From assembly GCA_963783085.1 (NCBI GenBank), contig CAWAMJ010000008.1:1-64000 (forward strand): DNA of 64,000 nt, read 5' to 3'. Numbering within the stretch: the stretch's first letter is position 1; every line of letters starts with the position of its first letter. This DNA comes from CAVYUC01 sp963783085. GTDB lineage: Bacteria > Bacteroidota > Bacteroidia > Bacteroidales > Prolixibacteraceae. Under the pieces are notes generated by a model that had not been told where the DNA came from, did no database searches, and saw only the letters and a program-made list of their open reading frames with translations. The position numbers and the translations under genes are program-made. Positions 54,452 through 64,000 of this stretch are shown here, piece after piece.

Positions 54452-56230
54452 TCATTTCAACGGAACCAAATTTATTTCTTTAAATGTAAAACCGATTTTG
54501 CTTTCGGGAAAATCCATGGGTGTCAATGATAATATGTATTCACCGGGTTTATTGATTTTTATTTTACCGGCATCAGTATGAATAAGCTTCCAATACTGGG
54601 TTCTCGGATTATCCTCCCTTGCATCGTCAGTGACTGTTGTTTCCGTATTTTGGCCGGCACAGGTTATTTTTATTTTCTGTCCGCCCTGCCATACGGGTGA
54701 ACCGTGTGATCCGGTTTCCGTAGTGACCACATCAACCTGAAACGTTCCTGCTTCTTCAACGTTGAAATCCCACGTCAGGTTGATAGCTTCATCCAGCCAG
54801 GTCGCACCGCCGCCACGGGCTGTAAAGTTAAGTTCAACCGGTTGGTTTTCTTTTTTCGCTTCACCCAGAATTCCAGGTAACAAAATAGTTTTATCAGCCT
54901 GCTGGCTAATTGACGTTTCAACATTTGCCGGACCTTCAATTTCTACAACTACAACTGATACTACTTTATCCGGCGCTGTTTCGGGAAGATCAATTTTTAG
55001 ACGGTGGTGGTCAGAATCTGAATTGTAAGACTCTTCAAAAGGCAGCGCTTTTTGCCGCTTGTCCGACAGCAGATATACCTTTTTCACCTTGTTTTTCAAT
55101 CCTTCAAGATAAAAATCAGATGCCGGCCAGTTAATAATACCCAGATAAAGCTTTCCCGGTTTTCGGGTGATATTTCCCCACTTAAATTCCATTTTGTACG
55201 GACTGGCTGTCGTCCCGTAAATGCATTCGCTGTTTGTTTTCATCCAATCACCCACTTTGGCCAGAATATCCACTGATTCCTGAGGAATCACTCCTTCTGC
55301 AGTTGGGCCGACATTTAGCAGGTAATTTCCTCCCTTGGCTGCAATATCAAATAATAAACGGGTAAGTACTTCAGGCGATTTCCAGTTGTGGTCGTTTTTT
55401 TTATATCCCCACGTATTGTTTAGAGTGGCAGGCACTTCCCAGTCGGTGCGAATAACTGTGGATGGGATAACATTATCACCGGTCGACATGTAATCAGTTT
55501 CAACACCGCCTCCCAAACGGCCACTGATAATGGTTGCCGGCTGTAATTTCCGGACCAAATCTTTCAGTTGCTGTGCCTGTTCTTTCGAAATAGTCATGGG
55601 TGTATCAAACCAAATCATCCCGATGGGACCATAATTGGTCAGTAATTCCGTAAGTTGTGGTTTAACCTTGTCGTCGAGGTATTTTTGAAAGTTACGTTCC
55701 TTTGGATAATCCCATTCGTTATCGAGCCCATTGGGTTCGTGCCAGTCGCGCGACTGTGAGTAATAAAAACACAATTTAAGTCCTTGTTTCTGACATTCCT
55801 CAGCCAATGCTTTTATAACATCTTTGCCATAGGGAGTAGCATCTACAATATTGTATTTCGATGCATTTGATTTGAACATGGCAAATCCATCATGATGTTT
55901 CGATGTAATGGTGATGTACTTCATTCCGGCATTTTTTGCAGTCATTACAAAATCATGCGCATTAAATTTTACCGGATTAAACTGTTGTGCCAGTTTTTCG
56001 TATTCTGCCACGGGAATCCTGGCATTTTTCATGATCCATTCACCAATTTGCGGATACTCTTTTCCTTCCCATTCTCCGGCAGGAATGGCATACAAACCCC
56101 AGTGAATAAACATTCCGAACCGGGCGTCGCGCCACCATTGCATCCGTTCGTCCTGAGTAATATTTTGTTGAGCGAAAACTATGGGGTTAATTCCAACCAG
56201 GAGGGTAAGAAGAATAATTAATTTTTTCAT
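54452..56230 (-). CDS. GH29 alpha-L-fucosidase, secreted
   Basis: A 592-residue protein with a signal peptide. The GH29 barrel shows FGMFIHWGLYA (41-47), KHHDGF (HH 112-113) and the nucleophile Asp209 in IWFDTP. A C-terminal beta-sandwich and a further beta domain with VDVVTTETGSHGSP (about 470-590) resemble carbohydrate-binding or fucosidase-associated domains. It removes terminal fucose from glycans. Intact and co-oriented with SusC, SusD and the sulfatase. The intact fucosidase here may compensate for the broken paralogue at 57.8-58.9 kb. Confidence 0.94.
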   Translation of the reverse strand: MKKLIILLTLLVGINPIVFAQQNITQDERMQWWRDARFGMFIHWGLYAIPAGEWEGKEYPQIGEWIMKNARIPVAEYEKLAQQFNPVKFNAHDFVMTAKNAGMKYITITSKHHDGFAMFKSNASKYNIVDATPYGKDVIKALAEECQKQGLKLCFYYSQSRDWHEPNGLDNEWDYPKERNFQKYLDDKVKPQLTELLTNYGPIGMIWFDTPMTISKEQAQQLKDLVRKLQPATIISGRLGGGVETDYMSTGDNVIPSTVIRTDWEVPATLNNTWGYKKNDHNWKSPEVLTRLLFDIAAKGGNYLLNVGPTAEGVIPQESVDILAKVGDWMKTNSECIYGTTASPYKMEFKWGNITRKPGKLYLGIINWPASDFYLEGLKNKVKKVYLLSDKRQKALPFEESYNSDSDHHRLKIDLPETAPDKVVSVVVVEIEGPANVETSISQQADKTILLPGILGEAKKENQPVELNFTARGGGATWLDEAINLTWDFNVEEAGTFQVDVVTTETGSHGSPVWQGGQKIKITCAGQNTETTVTDDAREDNPRTQYWKLIHTDAGKIKINKPGEYILSLTPMDFPESKIGFTFKEINLVPLK

Positions 56231-56279
56231 TTTTTGTAGTTTTAATATTTAATTTCCTGATGATCAAAGCAGCTAAAGT

Positions 56280-57804
56280 TCAATGCCCCGTTCCGGTTTC
56301 ATTTTTTAGCTCTGCATTTTTGAAGTATTTCTTCAAAATATATTCCGGCTGATGAACGTCAGGTACCTGTTTCAGCTTATGATAGTCGTACTCCAGTGGC
56401 AAAATAGTGTTTGGGTGCATGGTTGCAGTATCATTCGGTTGATGGTGTACCATTCTTCCAGTAACTTCATCATTTCATCCACTTTCGATTTATACTCAGG
56501 AAGTGCTGCCATGTTGTTATATTTCCAACGGATCCTTTTTCAGGTTAAATAATTGATTATAATCCCGCTGAGGATATCTGATTAATTTCCATTCATCGGT
56601 ACGCACTGCCCGGGCAGTATTGCGGTATACAGTATAAAGCGAACTACGCACCATTTTTTCTTTTCCCATTATCACAGGCACAAAATCTTTTCCGTCAATA
56701 CTCTTCCGGGGCAGGCAACCCACACAAATCAGCCAGCGTTGGAAAAATATCATACAGGTACACCAGCGCATCGCTAACTTCATTTTTTGGAATGCCCGGC
56801 CCACTGATAATCAAAGGTACTTTCATACTGTGTTCATAAAGATCTTGCTTGCCCAGTAAACCATGGCTGCCTATTGCCAGTCCATTGTCGGCGGCATAAA
56901 CAATGATAGTATTTTCATATAAACCTTCTTTTTTCAGCGTTTCTATAATATCACCCACCCTTTGTCCAGATGGCTGATAAGCGCATAATAATCAGCTAGA
57001 TGATGCCTGTATGATTTCCGGTGTACGCGGCCAGGGAGCCAGCGTTTCATCCCTGATATTCAAATCATCGAATTCAAACGGATGTAATTTTTTAAAATTT
57101 CCGGGAACAGGAATTGATTCATCGGGATACATCCCGATATAATCTTTTCGTGGAGACCGTGGATCATGCGGGGCAGTAAAAGCAACATAACAAAAAAACG
57201 GATTTTCGCGGTTTCCTTTTGCATAATTTCAGAAAATCAATAGCAGCGTCAGCAAACAAATCGGTAGAGAAACCTTTTTTTACAGGTTGCACCAAGTTTT
57301 CCATCAGCTCTCAAATCCCGGCACGGAACTTGAAAATGATTGGCCATGCCGCCAATGAAAACATTTTTTCCTTTCTGAAAAGAGGCTTCAAAGGTGTTTG
57401 CGCCATTGTGCCATTTCCCTGTTCCAAAAGTTTCATAACCATTTTCGGCAAAATGCATGGGCATCGTATGCACCCCATCAAGATGATCATAAACATGAAA
57501 AAGGCTTTTCCCACTCATTAGCATGGCCCGGCTGGGTGCACAAATGGCGCCATGATGCCCTCCCATGACATAATTATTTGTAAAACGAACACCATGTTTC
57601 AGCCAACTTATCGATGTTGGGTGTTTGAATATAGGTATTTCCGGCACATCCCATAGCATCGGCCCGCTGATCATCTGCAAAAAGAAAAAGATATTTGGTT
57701 TGGATGTTTTCTTTGGTCTTCGGTGGTTGTTATATCTGGACTGCAAATAGAAATGATTCCAGCAATAACAGAAGTACCGATAAACGGAATGATGAATATT
57801 TCAT
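56280..57804 (-). pseudogene. S1 sulfatase broken by multiple frameshifts
   Basis: From ATG 57804 (a signal-like MKYSSFRLSVLLLLL) to TGA at 56280-56282 the sulfatase sequence is complete only if frame changes are made at six or more places. Recognised pieces, in order: FADDQRADAMGCAGNTYIQTP, GAICAPSRAML (catalytic Cys in C-A-P-S-R), FGTGKWHNGAN, YAADNGLAIGSH and LFNLKKDPLEI. Full-length homologous logic remains, so loss is recent. It lies between two GH29 genes of the same locus. Confidence 0.85.
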
Positions 57805-57809
57805 TTTTC

Positions 57810-58927
57810 TTATCCTTTTTTAAGTTTGACAATGTTTCAATATCTTCAGGATGAACTGAACCATCCGGTAAAGGGCCAATGTTAAGTAAAAGGTTGTAAT
57901 GGTTTGATTTGTGCTTCTTCCAACAGCTTTTTTACATCTTCAACTTTTAGGTGATGTCCGTCAATCGCTTTGTTATACCCCCAGGTTGATCCGCCGTGAA
58001 ATCCGGGCAGATGTGGTTGCATAGTATTGCAAACTTCTTTGGGTTTGTCTTTATTTAGTTCATAAGCCTTTTGTGCAACTGGAAATTGTTCTCCAACCTT
58101 TTCATTCCCTCCCCGTTCGGGAGCCATAAAATCCTCGTCGCCATTGGCCCCTTGTTTAAATGAAATTAAAGCATGTGGTGATAAACTGCGGATTAATGCG
58201 TACGTTTCGTCAATCGGAAAAACTTCCGGGTTGGCATAAAATCCCATAATCGGATCAAACCAAATGCCTGCAATAGTGGGATATTGGGTAAGTAGCTCCC
58301 TTAATTGGGCATGCACATAATCAACATATTTGCGAAAATCTTCCGGCTTTTCATAAAGGTATTCTTCCGGTTTTGTTTTGTATGCCGGACGAGCATTATT
58401 CCAGCCTGCTTCCCTTGAATAGAAATAGGGATGATGCCAGTCGGCGGCATAGGAATAATAAAGGAACAATCCCAATCCTTCTTTTTCACAGGCATTAGCC
58501 AACTCACCAATCAAATCACGGTGTGCCGGAGAATTGACACTATTATAGTCCGTTTCTTTTGTTTTAAACAGGCAAAATCCCTCATGGTGTTTTGACGTGA
58601 TGGTAATATATTTCATACCTGCCTTTTTGGCCAGTGCCACAACAAAATCCGCATCAAAGCCGGAAGGCAGTAAAATTATCTTTCAGCTTTGATATATTCT
58701 TCCAGCGGGATGGTATCCCGCAATTGTACCCATTCGCCTTTGCCCAACTGACTGTATAAACCATAGTGTATAAACATCCCGAATCCGGCATCTTTAAACC
58801 AGTGGAGATTGGCTGCTCTCGGATCCTTCTGATATTCTTTTTTATAGTCTTCTAAATAGGAAGGAATCTGGCAGGAAGCGGAAAAATTCAGAATGGATAA
58901 CGCGATTATGAATATATATTTTAACAT
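57810..58927 (-). pseudogene. GH29 alpha-L-fucosidase broken by frameshifts
   Basis: The N-terminal frame (58676-58927) has a signal peptide and FGMFIHYGLYS. The second frame (57882-58640) has KKAGMKYITITSKHHEGF, the nucleophile Asp in GIWFDPIMG and a WGYNKAIDGHH loop. A third piece reads YNLLLNIGPLPDGS. Joining them needs two changes near 58656-58682 and one near 57897. Domain order is normal, so the gene was intact recently. It follows SusD in the locus with about 178 bp between. Confidence 0.85.
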
Positions 58928-59105
58928 AATTAATATTTTTTATTTAAAACGGACGTTTCTTTAATTGAAATACAGTGTATAAATCTTTAATTTAAAAACC
59001 TTAAACCGTAACTTTTTGCCGTTATTTAGTTGACAGACCCTTTTACGGATAAATCTATTTTGTCTCCGAAAAGATACTCTGTCATTTTTGCAAGTCAACA
59101 TAATT

Positions 59106-60554
59106 TTATTCCCATCCCGTATTTTGTTCCAAGTTCGGATTCAATTTAATCTGTTCATCAGGAATAGGAAACAGCAACATATAATCCTCAACTGTTTTAC
59201 CCTGAGCTCTCATGGTCTGAAGGAATAATCCTCTTCTTTTTAAATCCCAGGCTCTTTGTCCTTCAAATGCCAGTTCAAATCTGCGTTCGTCAAGTACAGC
59301 TGTTCTGAACTGTTCCTGAGTTAATCCTGCCAAATCAGGAAGATCTGTTTCTACACCATTTCTGGCTCTTTCTCTGATGCGATTGATCCAGACATATTTT
59401 TGATCATCTGCAGGATCGACCTCATTCAAAGCTTCCGCCGCCATTAAAAGTACATCAGCGTATCTCATAATCGTAAAATTTTCACCTGATTGTAATTCAG
59501 CCTCCCGATCATCAAATTTACAAATATAATAAGGGAATATCCCTCCATAAACTTGTTCCATAGTAATAATTCCTGAAACGCCATCAATATGTTTATAACG
59601 ATCGGCAATGGTTGCTGATCTGCGATAAGATTGTGGATTTTCAGCCACAAACTCGGGAGAAGGGGCGACACCACCACCGACAATTGTATTGGCCCAAAAA
59701 GAATTTTTATAGGGACCTGCAATTCCTCTCGGGCCAAAATTCCCAGGAATGCCATTATTTATTTCGCCACTTAAATACTGCAATTGCCAGATGTGTTCTA
59801 TTCCATTATCATTTTCAGGCTTAAATATGGTAGCATAATCATTAAAAAGATCATATTTTCCGGAGTTAATTACTTTTTGTGCATAAGTTAATGCATTCTG
59901 ATAATCTCCTCTGTACAAATAAACTCTCGCGAGCAACGCACTAGCTATATTAGCATTAATCCTTCCTGCAGGACTCGTTTCTTCAAGCTCTGTTGCCGCA
60001 TCAGTTAAGTCGCGAGTAATTACATTATAAATTTCATCTTCTGTTGCACGGGGAGCATAAATATTTTCAAATCCAACCGTTGGTTCCTCATATAACGGAA
60101 CTCCTCCCATAGTACGAACCAGTTGAAAATAATAAAATGCTCTCAAAGCTTTGGCTTCAGCAATAATATCAGCCTTTGTTCCCTCATTCATATCAATTCT
60201 TTCGGCATACTTTATCACTTCATTAGAGCGGTTGATACCGGAATAACAATTTGACCAAAGACCTCCTGTTACATCACTATTGTATGTAAATTCATCCCAG
60301 GCAAACGCATCAGAAACTATAGGTGAGATGGCTAAATTATCTGCGTTAAGTTCTCCATAATTTATGCCTGTTCCGGCTGAAACATTATACATAAGACTAT
60401 AAGCTCCATACAATCCGGATATGGCATCACTTTCTGACTGATAAAAACTGGAAAGACTAATAGAACTAGGCGGATTTTCATCCAGAATATTTTCACATGA
60501 AACGATCAGCATTACAAATGAAACCATTAAACTTATTTTGAATATTTTTTTCAT
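59106..60554 (-). CDS. SusD/RagB-family surface glycan-binding lipoprotein
   Basis: A 482-residue lipoprotein (lipobox IVSC, then ENILDENPPSSIS, typical SusD). The SusD N-terminal TPR fold (LRAFYYFQLVRTMGGVPLYEEPT) and the C-terminal RagB part (NFTIMRYADVLLMAAEALNEVDP, ERRFELAFEGQRAWDLKR) are complete, ending NPNLEQNTGWE. SusD acts as a lid on the SusC channel and captures glycan. It is 18 bp downstream of SusC, with which it forms the outer-membrane import complex. Confidence 0.96.
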   Translation of the reverse strand: MKKIFKISLMVSFVMLIVSCENILDENPPSSISLSSFYQSESDAISGLYGAYSLMYNVSAGTGINYGELNADNLAISPIVSDAFAWDEFTYNSDVTGGLWSNCYSGINRSNEVIKYAERIDMNEGTKADIIAEAKALRAFYYFQLVRTMGGVPLYEEPTVGFENIYAPRATEDEIYNVITRDLTDAATELEETSPAGRINANIASALLARVYLYRGDYQNALTYAQKVINSGKYDLFNDYATIFKPENDNGIEHIWQLQYLSGEINNGIPGNFGPRGIAGPYKNSFWANTIVGGGVAPSPEFVAENPQSYRRSATIADRYKHIDGVSGIITMEQVYGGIFPYYICKFDDREAELQSGENFTIMRYADVLLMAAEALNEVDPADDQKYVWINRIRERARNGVETDLPDLAGLTQEQFRTAVLDERRFELAFEGQRAWDLKRRGLFLQTMRAQGKTVEDYMLLFPIPDEQIKLNPNLEQNTGWE

Positions 60555-60572
60555 GATTGTTGATTTTTCAAT

Positions 60573-63500
60573 TTAAAAACCAAGTTTTATACCAACACGA
60601 ATACTTTTTGATGCGGGATACGCACCATTATCCACCCCCATCTGAACGTTACTCGAAGAATATAAATCAACTTCAGGGTCGAATCCGGTATAATTGGTAA
60701 GCGTAATAAGATTTTCACCAGCAACATAAATTTGTGTACTTCTTATCCATTCCACTCCGAATATGTTTTGAGGTAAATTATAGGATAGACTAATTGTTTT
60801 AACACGTAAATAGCTACCGTCTTCAACATCCCTGTCGCTGAAATTTTTCCACTCTCCTGCATTATGTAACGGGGCTTCGATCGTATTACTGGTCCCTGGT
60901 CCGGTCCAACGTTGATCGTAATAAATTTTTAAAACATTATGTTTTTGCGGTTGTGTAAGCAGTCCTATCCGGTTCAAGTTGGCTATTTCATTTCCATAGG
61001 TTCCGTTAATAAACACGAGTAATTTGAAGTTTTTGTATGAAAATTCATTCGAAAAGCCATATATAAAATCAGGATTAGGATTACCAATTATTTTTCTGTC
61101 ATCGTCATTATCTCTAAAGCCATCGCCGTTTAAATCCTCGTACCTGGGCAATCCAGGGCGATTTTTACCTCCAACGGAATTGCCGGCTTCAGTAATTTCT
61201 TCCTCGGTCTGCCATATCCCCATGAAATGGTATCCGTAAAATGATCCCAGGGGCTCCCCTGGAATAACGATAGAACGGCCATATGCAGATTCACCCCTTC
61301 CAATTCCAAAAATCAGACGCTCCGTCCCTTCTGGAAGCGAAACAACTTTATTCCTGTTGAAGGAGATATTAAATGATGAATTCCATATTACTTGCCCGAA
61401 TGAGTTATTATACCCTAAACTAAATTCCAATCCTTTGTTTTCTACTTCGCCAATATTCTGCACAGAGCTGTTGTAGCCTGATTGATTGGGAATAGTTACA
61501 TTTAATAAAAGATCATTTGTTTTTTTAATATAATATTCTGCTGATAAATTGAATTTTCCTTCCCATAATACCACATCAGCACCCATATTGAACTGGGTTG
61601 TCCGTTCCCATTTCAGATCGGGATTTGGTATTCGGTTTGGATAAAATCCAATAACCGGATTTCCTCCAATAATTGGTCTTGTTGTGTTATAAAGCGCCAG
61701 TGATGAATATGAACCAATATCCTGGTTTCCCGTTACGCCATAACTGGTTCTCAATTTTAAATTGCTAAGTACTTCTGCATTTTTTAAAAAACTTTCTTCA
61801 CTTATTCTCCACGCAAGGCCAACAGAAGGAAATACCCCCCATTTATTATCAGAACCAAATTTTGAAGAACCATCTCTTCGAATAGTACTTGTTAAAATAT
61901 ATTTATCCTGATACGTATAACTTACTCTACCAATATAGGAAAGCAGCCCCGCTTCAGTTGCATGGCTGCTTGATGGTCTTGGGTCGGAGCCTGCTCCCAG
62001 ATTATTGTACTCAAATTTATTCGTTGAAAAATCGTCTGTTCTGCTAAATACATTCTCTATTTTTGTTGATTGTGCCGTATATCCGGCCATTGCAGAAAGT
62101 CTGTGTCCGGAACCAAATTCTTTTTTATAAGTTAGCGTATACTCTGCTAACCAATTCATACTCTGGATTGCTCCAATCGAAGCAACTCCGAGGTTTGGCA
62201 AGGCCTGTGTTTCTGCGGTATTGGGAATGTATACATTACGTTTTGAATTAATTAAATCGGCACCGAAATTGGCTCGAAAAATCAATCCGTTTAAAACTTC
62301 GATATCTGCAAAAGCGCTACCAATCATCCGGTTAGTATAAGTAATGTCAGTTCTGGTTTTGGCAATTGAAACGGGGTTCTCGAGAATTTTAAAAGTTTCA
62401 TCATGATTATGCACATAATTACCATTTTCATCTTTTATAGGAATGACCGGGGTTGTTGTTAATGCGTTCCAGAGTGGTGAATCATTCTGATAACCTGATC
62501 CATCAGAAGGGACAGCGTCATTTATCGTGTGATTGGCATTTGCATTAACACCGATTTTAATTTTATTGCTAACTTTTTGATCCAAATTAAATCGAAGCCC
62601 TGCCCGTTTGAAGTTTGACTCGATAATAACTCCATCCTGATCCAAATAATCGCCAGAAACTAGATATTGAGTATTTTCGGTCCCTCCTGATATTGAAAGA
62701 TTATACCTGTGCGTTAATGCTTTTCTGAATATGGCATCCTGCCAGTCCGTTCCCTCTCCAAGTTCTTCTGGAAGAGGCTTGTCTATTCCATCGTAAATCG
62801 GAGCCATGTCGTTATTGGTAGCCCACTCATTGGCTAACGTTGCAAGTTCCTCGGCATTAGCCAAATCCAGTTTATGTCTTACTGAGGCTATATCTACCGA
62901 ATAATCAAAATCAATTTTTGACTTACCCACCTGTCCTCTTTTGGTTGTTATTAAAACTACCCCATTTGCCCCACGGGAGCCATAAATAGCTGTTGCGGAT
63001 GCATCTTTTAAAATTTCAATGGATTCAATTTCATTGGGGCTAAGTGTAGAAAGCGGACTCTGAGGAAGAGCATTGTTCCCTGCGCCATCCGGGGTTACAT
63101 CATTATTGTCGATGGGAAATCCATCTATAACATAAAGGGGTTCACTTGAAGCATTAATGGAATTTGATCCTCTGATTCTAATTCGAATACCACCACCGGG
63201 AGCGTTTGAAGCCGCTTTAATGTCAACCCCCGCTGCCCGTCCTTGCAAAGTTTGTACAAAAGTGTTGGCCGGAGTACTCTCCAGTTGATCGCCTTTTACT
63301 GAGGTAACAGCTCCTGTTAGATCTGAACGTTTCATCGTGCCATATCCCACTGCCACTACTTCTTCAATTCCTATTGCATCCACTTCCATAATAGCATTAA
63401 TAGTGGTTTTGCTAACCACCGGTATTTCCTGTTTCTTCATCCCTACAAATGAAAATACCAATGTAGCATCTTCAGGGATATTTGTCAGGGTATATTCTCC

Positions 63501-63935
63501 TTCAGCATTGGTAATAGTCCCAAGTGTTGTACCTTTTACAAGAACGGTTACTCCCGGAAGGGGCTGATCGGAATTATCGGTTACCTTTCCGGACACCGAC
63601 TTTTGCTGAACAGCCACTTCATTAACGATATCAATGTTTGAAAGGACAATCTGCCGGTTAAAAACCGTATAGGCAATATCCTTTCCTTCCAACACCTGAT
63701 CGAGTATGGCTTTAATGATTTCATTTTGAGCATCTACATTTATTTTCTGTTCCACATTGACCAAATCCTTGTTATACAGAAAGAAAAATTCGGATTCATC
63801 TTCAATCCTGGTCAGAACATTCTCAAGACGTTCATTGTCGGCCTTAATAGAAATACGTGTCATTTGCGCGTAAGAATCAACCGCCATCGCCTGCATGACG
63901 CTGAGGAAAAAGCAGAAAACCGTAAGATTAGTCAT
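60573..63935 (-). CDS. SusC/RagA-family TonB-dependent receptor with N-terminal STN domain
   Basis: At least 1120 residues. From the N-terminus: a signal segment, a secretin/TonB short N-terminal (STN) domain (DNERLENVLTRIEDESEFFF), a carboxypeptidase-regulatory-like beta domain (VSGKVTDNSDQPLPG), the plug (LQGRAAGVDIK and RGSNSINASSEPLYVIDGFP), and the 22-strand barrel. It takes oligosaccharides across the outer membrane using TonB energy. The STN domain implies control by an anti-sigma/sigma pair that would lie to the right of the window. The frame stays open to position 64000, so the true start may be beyond the edge. Confidence 0.95.
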   Translation of the reverse strand: MTNLTVFCFFLSVMQAMAVDSYAQMTRISIKADNERLENVLTRIEDESEFFFLYNKDLVNVEQKINVDAQNEIIKAILDQVLEGKDIAYTVFNRQIVLSNIDIVNEVAVQQKSVSGKVTDNSDQPLPGVTVLVKGTTLGTITNAEGEYTLTNIPEDATLVFSFVGMKKQEIPVVSKTTINAIMEVDAIGIEEVVAVGYGTMKRSDLTGAVTSVKGDQLESTPANTFVQTLQGRAAGVDIKAASNAPGGGIRIRIRGSNSINASSEPLYVIDGFPIDNNDVTPDGAGNNALPQSPLSTLSPNEIESIEILKDASATAIYGSRGANGVVLITTKRGQVGKSKIDFDYSVDIASVRHKLDLANAEELATLANEWATNNDMAPIYDGIDKPLPEELGEGTDWQDAIFRKALTHRYNLSISGGTENTQYLVSGDYLDQDGVIIESNFKRAGLRFNLDQKVSNKIKIGVNANANHTINDAVPSDGSGYQNDSPLWNALTTTPVIPIKDENGNYVHNHDETFKILENPVSIAKTRTDITYTNRMIGSAFADIEVLNGLIFRANFGADLINSKRNVYIPNTAETQALPNLGVASIGAIQSMNWLAEYTLTYKKEFGSGHRLSAMAGYTAQSTKIENVFSRTDDFSTNKFEYNNLGAGSDPRPSSSHATEAGLLSYIGRVSYTYQDKYILTSTIRRDGSSKFGSDNKWGVFPSVGLAWRISEESFLKNAEVLSNLKLRTSYGVTGNQDIGSYSSLALYNTTRPIIGGNPVIGFYPNRIPNPDLKWERTTQFNMGADVVLWEGKFNLSAEYYIKKTNDLLLNVTIPNQSGYNSSVQNIGEVENKGLEFSLGYNNSFGQVIWNSSFNISFNRNKVVSLPEGTERLIFGIGRGESAYGRSIVIPGEPLGSFYGYHFMGIWQTEEEITEAGNSVGGKNRPGLPRYEDLNGDGFRDNDDDRKIIGNPNPDFIYGFSNEFSYKNFKLLVFINGTYGNEIANLNRIGLLTQPQKHNVLKIYYDQRWTGPGTSNTIEAPLHNAGEWKNFSDRDVEDGSYLRVKTISLSYNLPQNIFGVEWIRSTQIYVAGENLITLTNYTGFDPEVDLYSSSNVQMGVDNGAYPASKSIRVGIKLGF

Positions 63936-64000
63936 AAGTAAAAGTTTTTTTAAGGCCCGATTACTCCTCTCAGGAAGGCATCCCGAAGCCTCTTGTTCTC

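Noticed and set aside
1..64000. tRNA, rRNA, CRISPR arrays, riboswitches and complete insertion sequences
   Set aside because: I looked for cloverleaf-like ends, regular short repeats with spacers, known riboswitch cores and transposase motifs and saw none. Reading by eye can miss small RNAs, so a tRNAscan/Infernal run would settle it.

Overview
The window looks like a chromosomal segment of a marine or sediment Bacteroidota, most likely order Marinilabiliales (Prolixibacteraceae-like). The basis is the SusC/SusD pair, the density of sulfatases and glycoside hydrolases, the LytTR and TPR-histidine kinase regulators, the ligA / DUF6913-like / dapA gene order, AT-rich spacers, and TAnnTTTG -7 promoter elements in place of strong Shine-Dalgarno sites. 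This is inference from gene content; there is no rRNA marker. I saw no tRNA, rRNA, CRISPR array or intact insertion sequence.

Layout. 1-6.2 kb (minus strand): edge of a membrane sensor, a truncated sugar kinase, two glycosyltransferases, fabG, a methyltransferase and a sirtuin. 6.3-7.7 kb: mnmE (plus), followed by a cluster of hairpins with one shared loop sequence. 8-16 kb: nucleic-acid genes (secreted NUC1 endonuclease, UvrD-like helicase with a C-terminal HTH, SWIM-SNF2 helicase), with decayed PLD-helicase and RhuM relics between them. 15.9-28.3 kb (minus): a carbohydrate cluster without SusCD: TolB-like propeller, serine hydrolase-DUF4185 fusion, CBM9-like protein, M14 peptidase, GH20/GH67-like hydrolase and a giant sulfatase-GH78 fusion. 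28.4-30.4 kb: a PAS histidine kinase with three frameshifts. 30.4-41 kb: palindromic repeats, small hypotheticals, DUF1080 protein, peroxiredoxin-like protein, ligA, DUF6913-like, dapA, a serine hydrolase and an arylsulfatase. 41-49.5 kb: TPR histidine kinase, a toxin-like membrane metzincin with a small 2-TM partner, a repeat tract, an aminotransferase and a LytTR regulator. 49.8-52.1 kb: GH92 mannosidase. 53-64 kb (minus): a polysaccharide utilization locus with SusC, SusD, two GH29 fucosidases and two sulfatases.

How the genes work together. The 53-64 kb locus reads as uptake (SusC/D) plus desulfation and defucosylation of a sulfated, fucose-containing glycan. The first GH29 and the adjacent sulfatase are both broken by many single-base indels, so the locus is half decayed or the consensus is poor there. 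The 17-28 kb cluster would attack a sulfated, rhamnose-containing polymer.

The points most worth a second look are: (1) the 43.5-45.7 kb pair, a Cys-rich multi-helix membrane protein with a C-terminal metzincin protease site followed 21 bp later by a 2-TM protein, resembling an effector/immunity pair; (2) two intergenic loci with interleaved palindromes (A-B-A'-B'), where the two stems exclude each other; (3) a hairpin family in which loop sequence is conserved and stems vary; (4) a palindromic repeat expanded in frame inside the GH78 enzyme.
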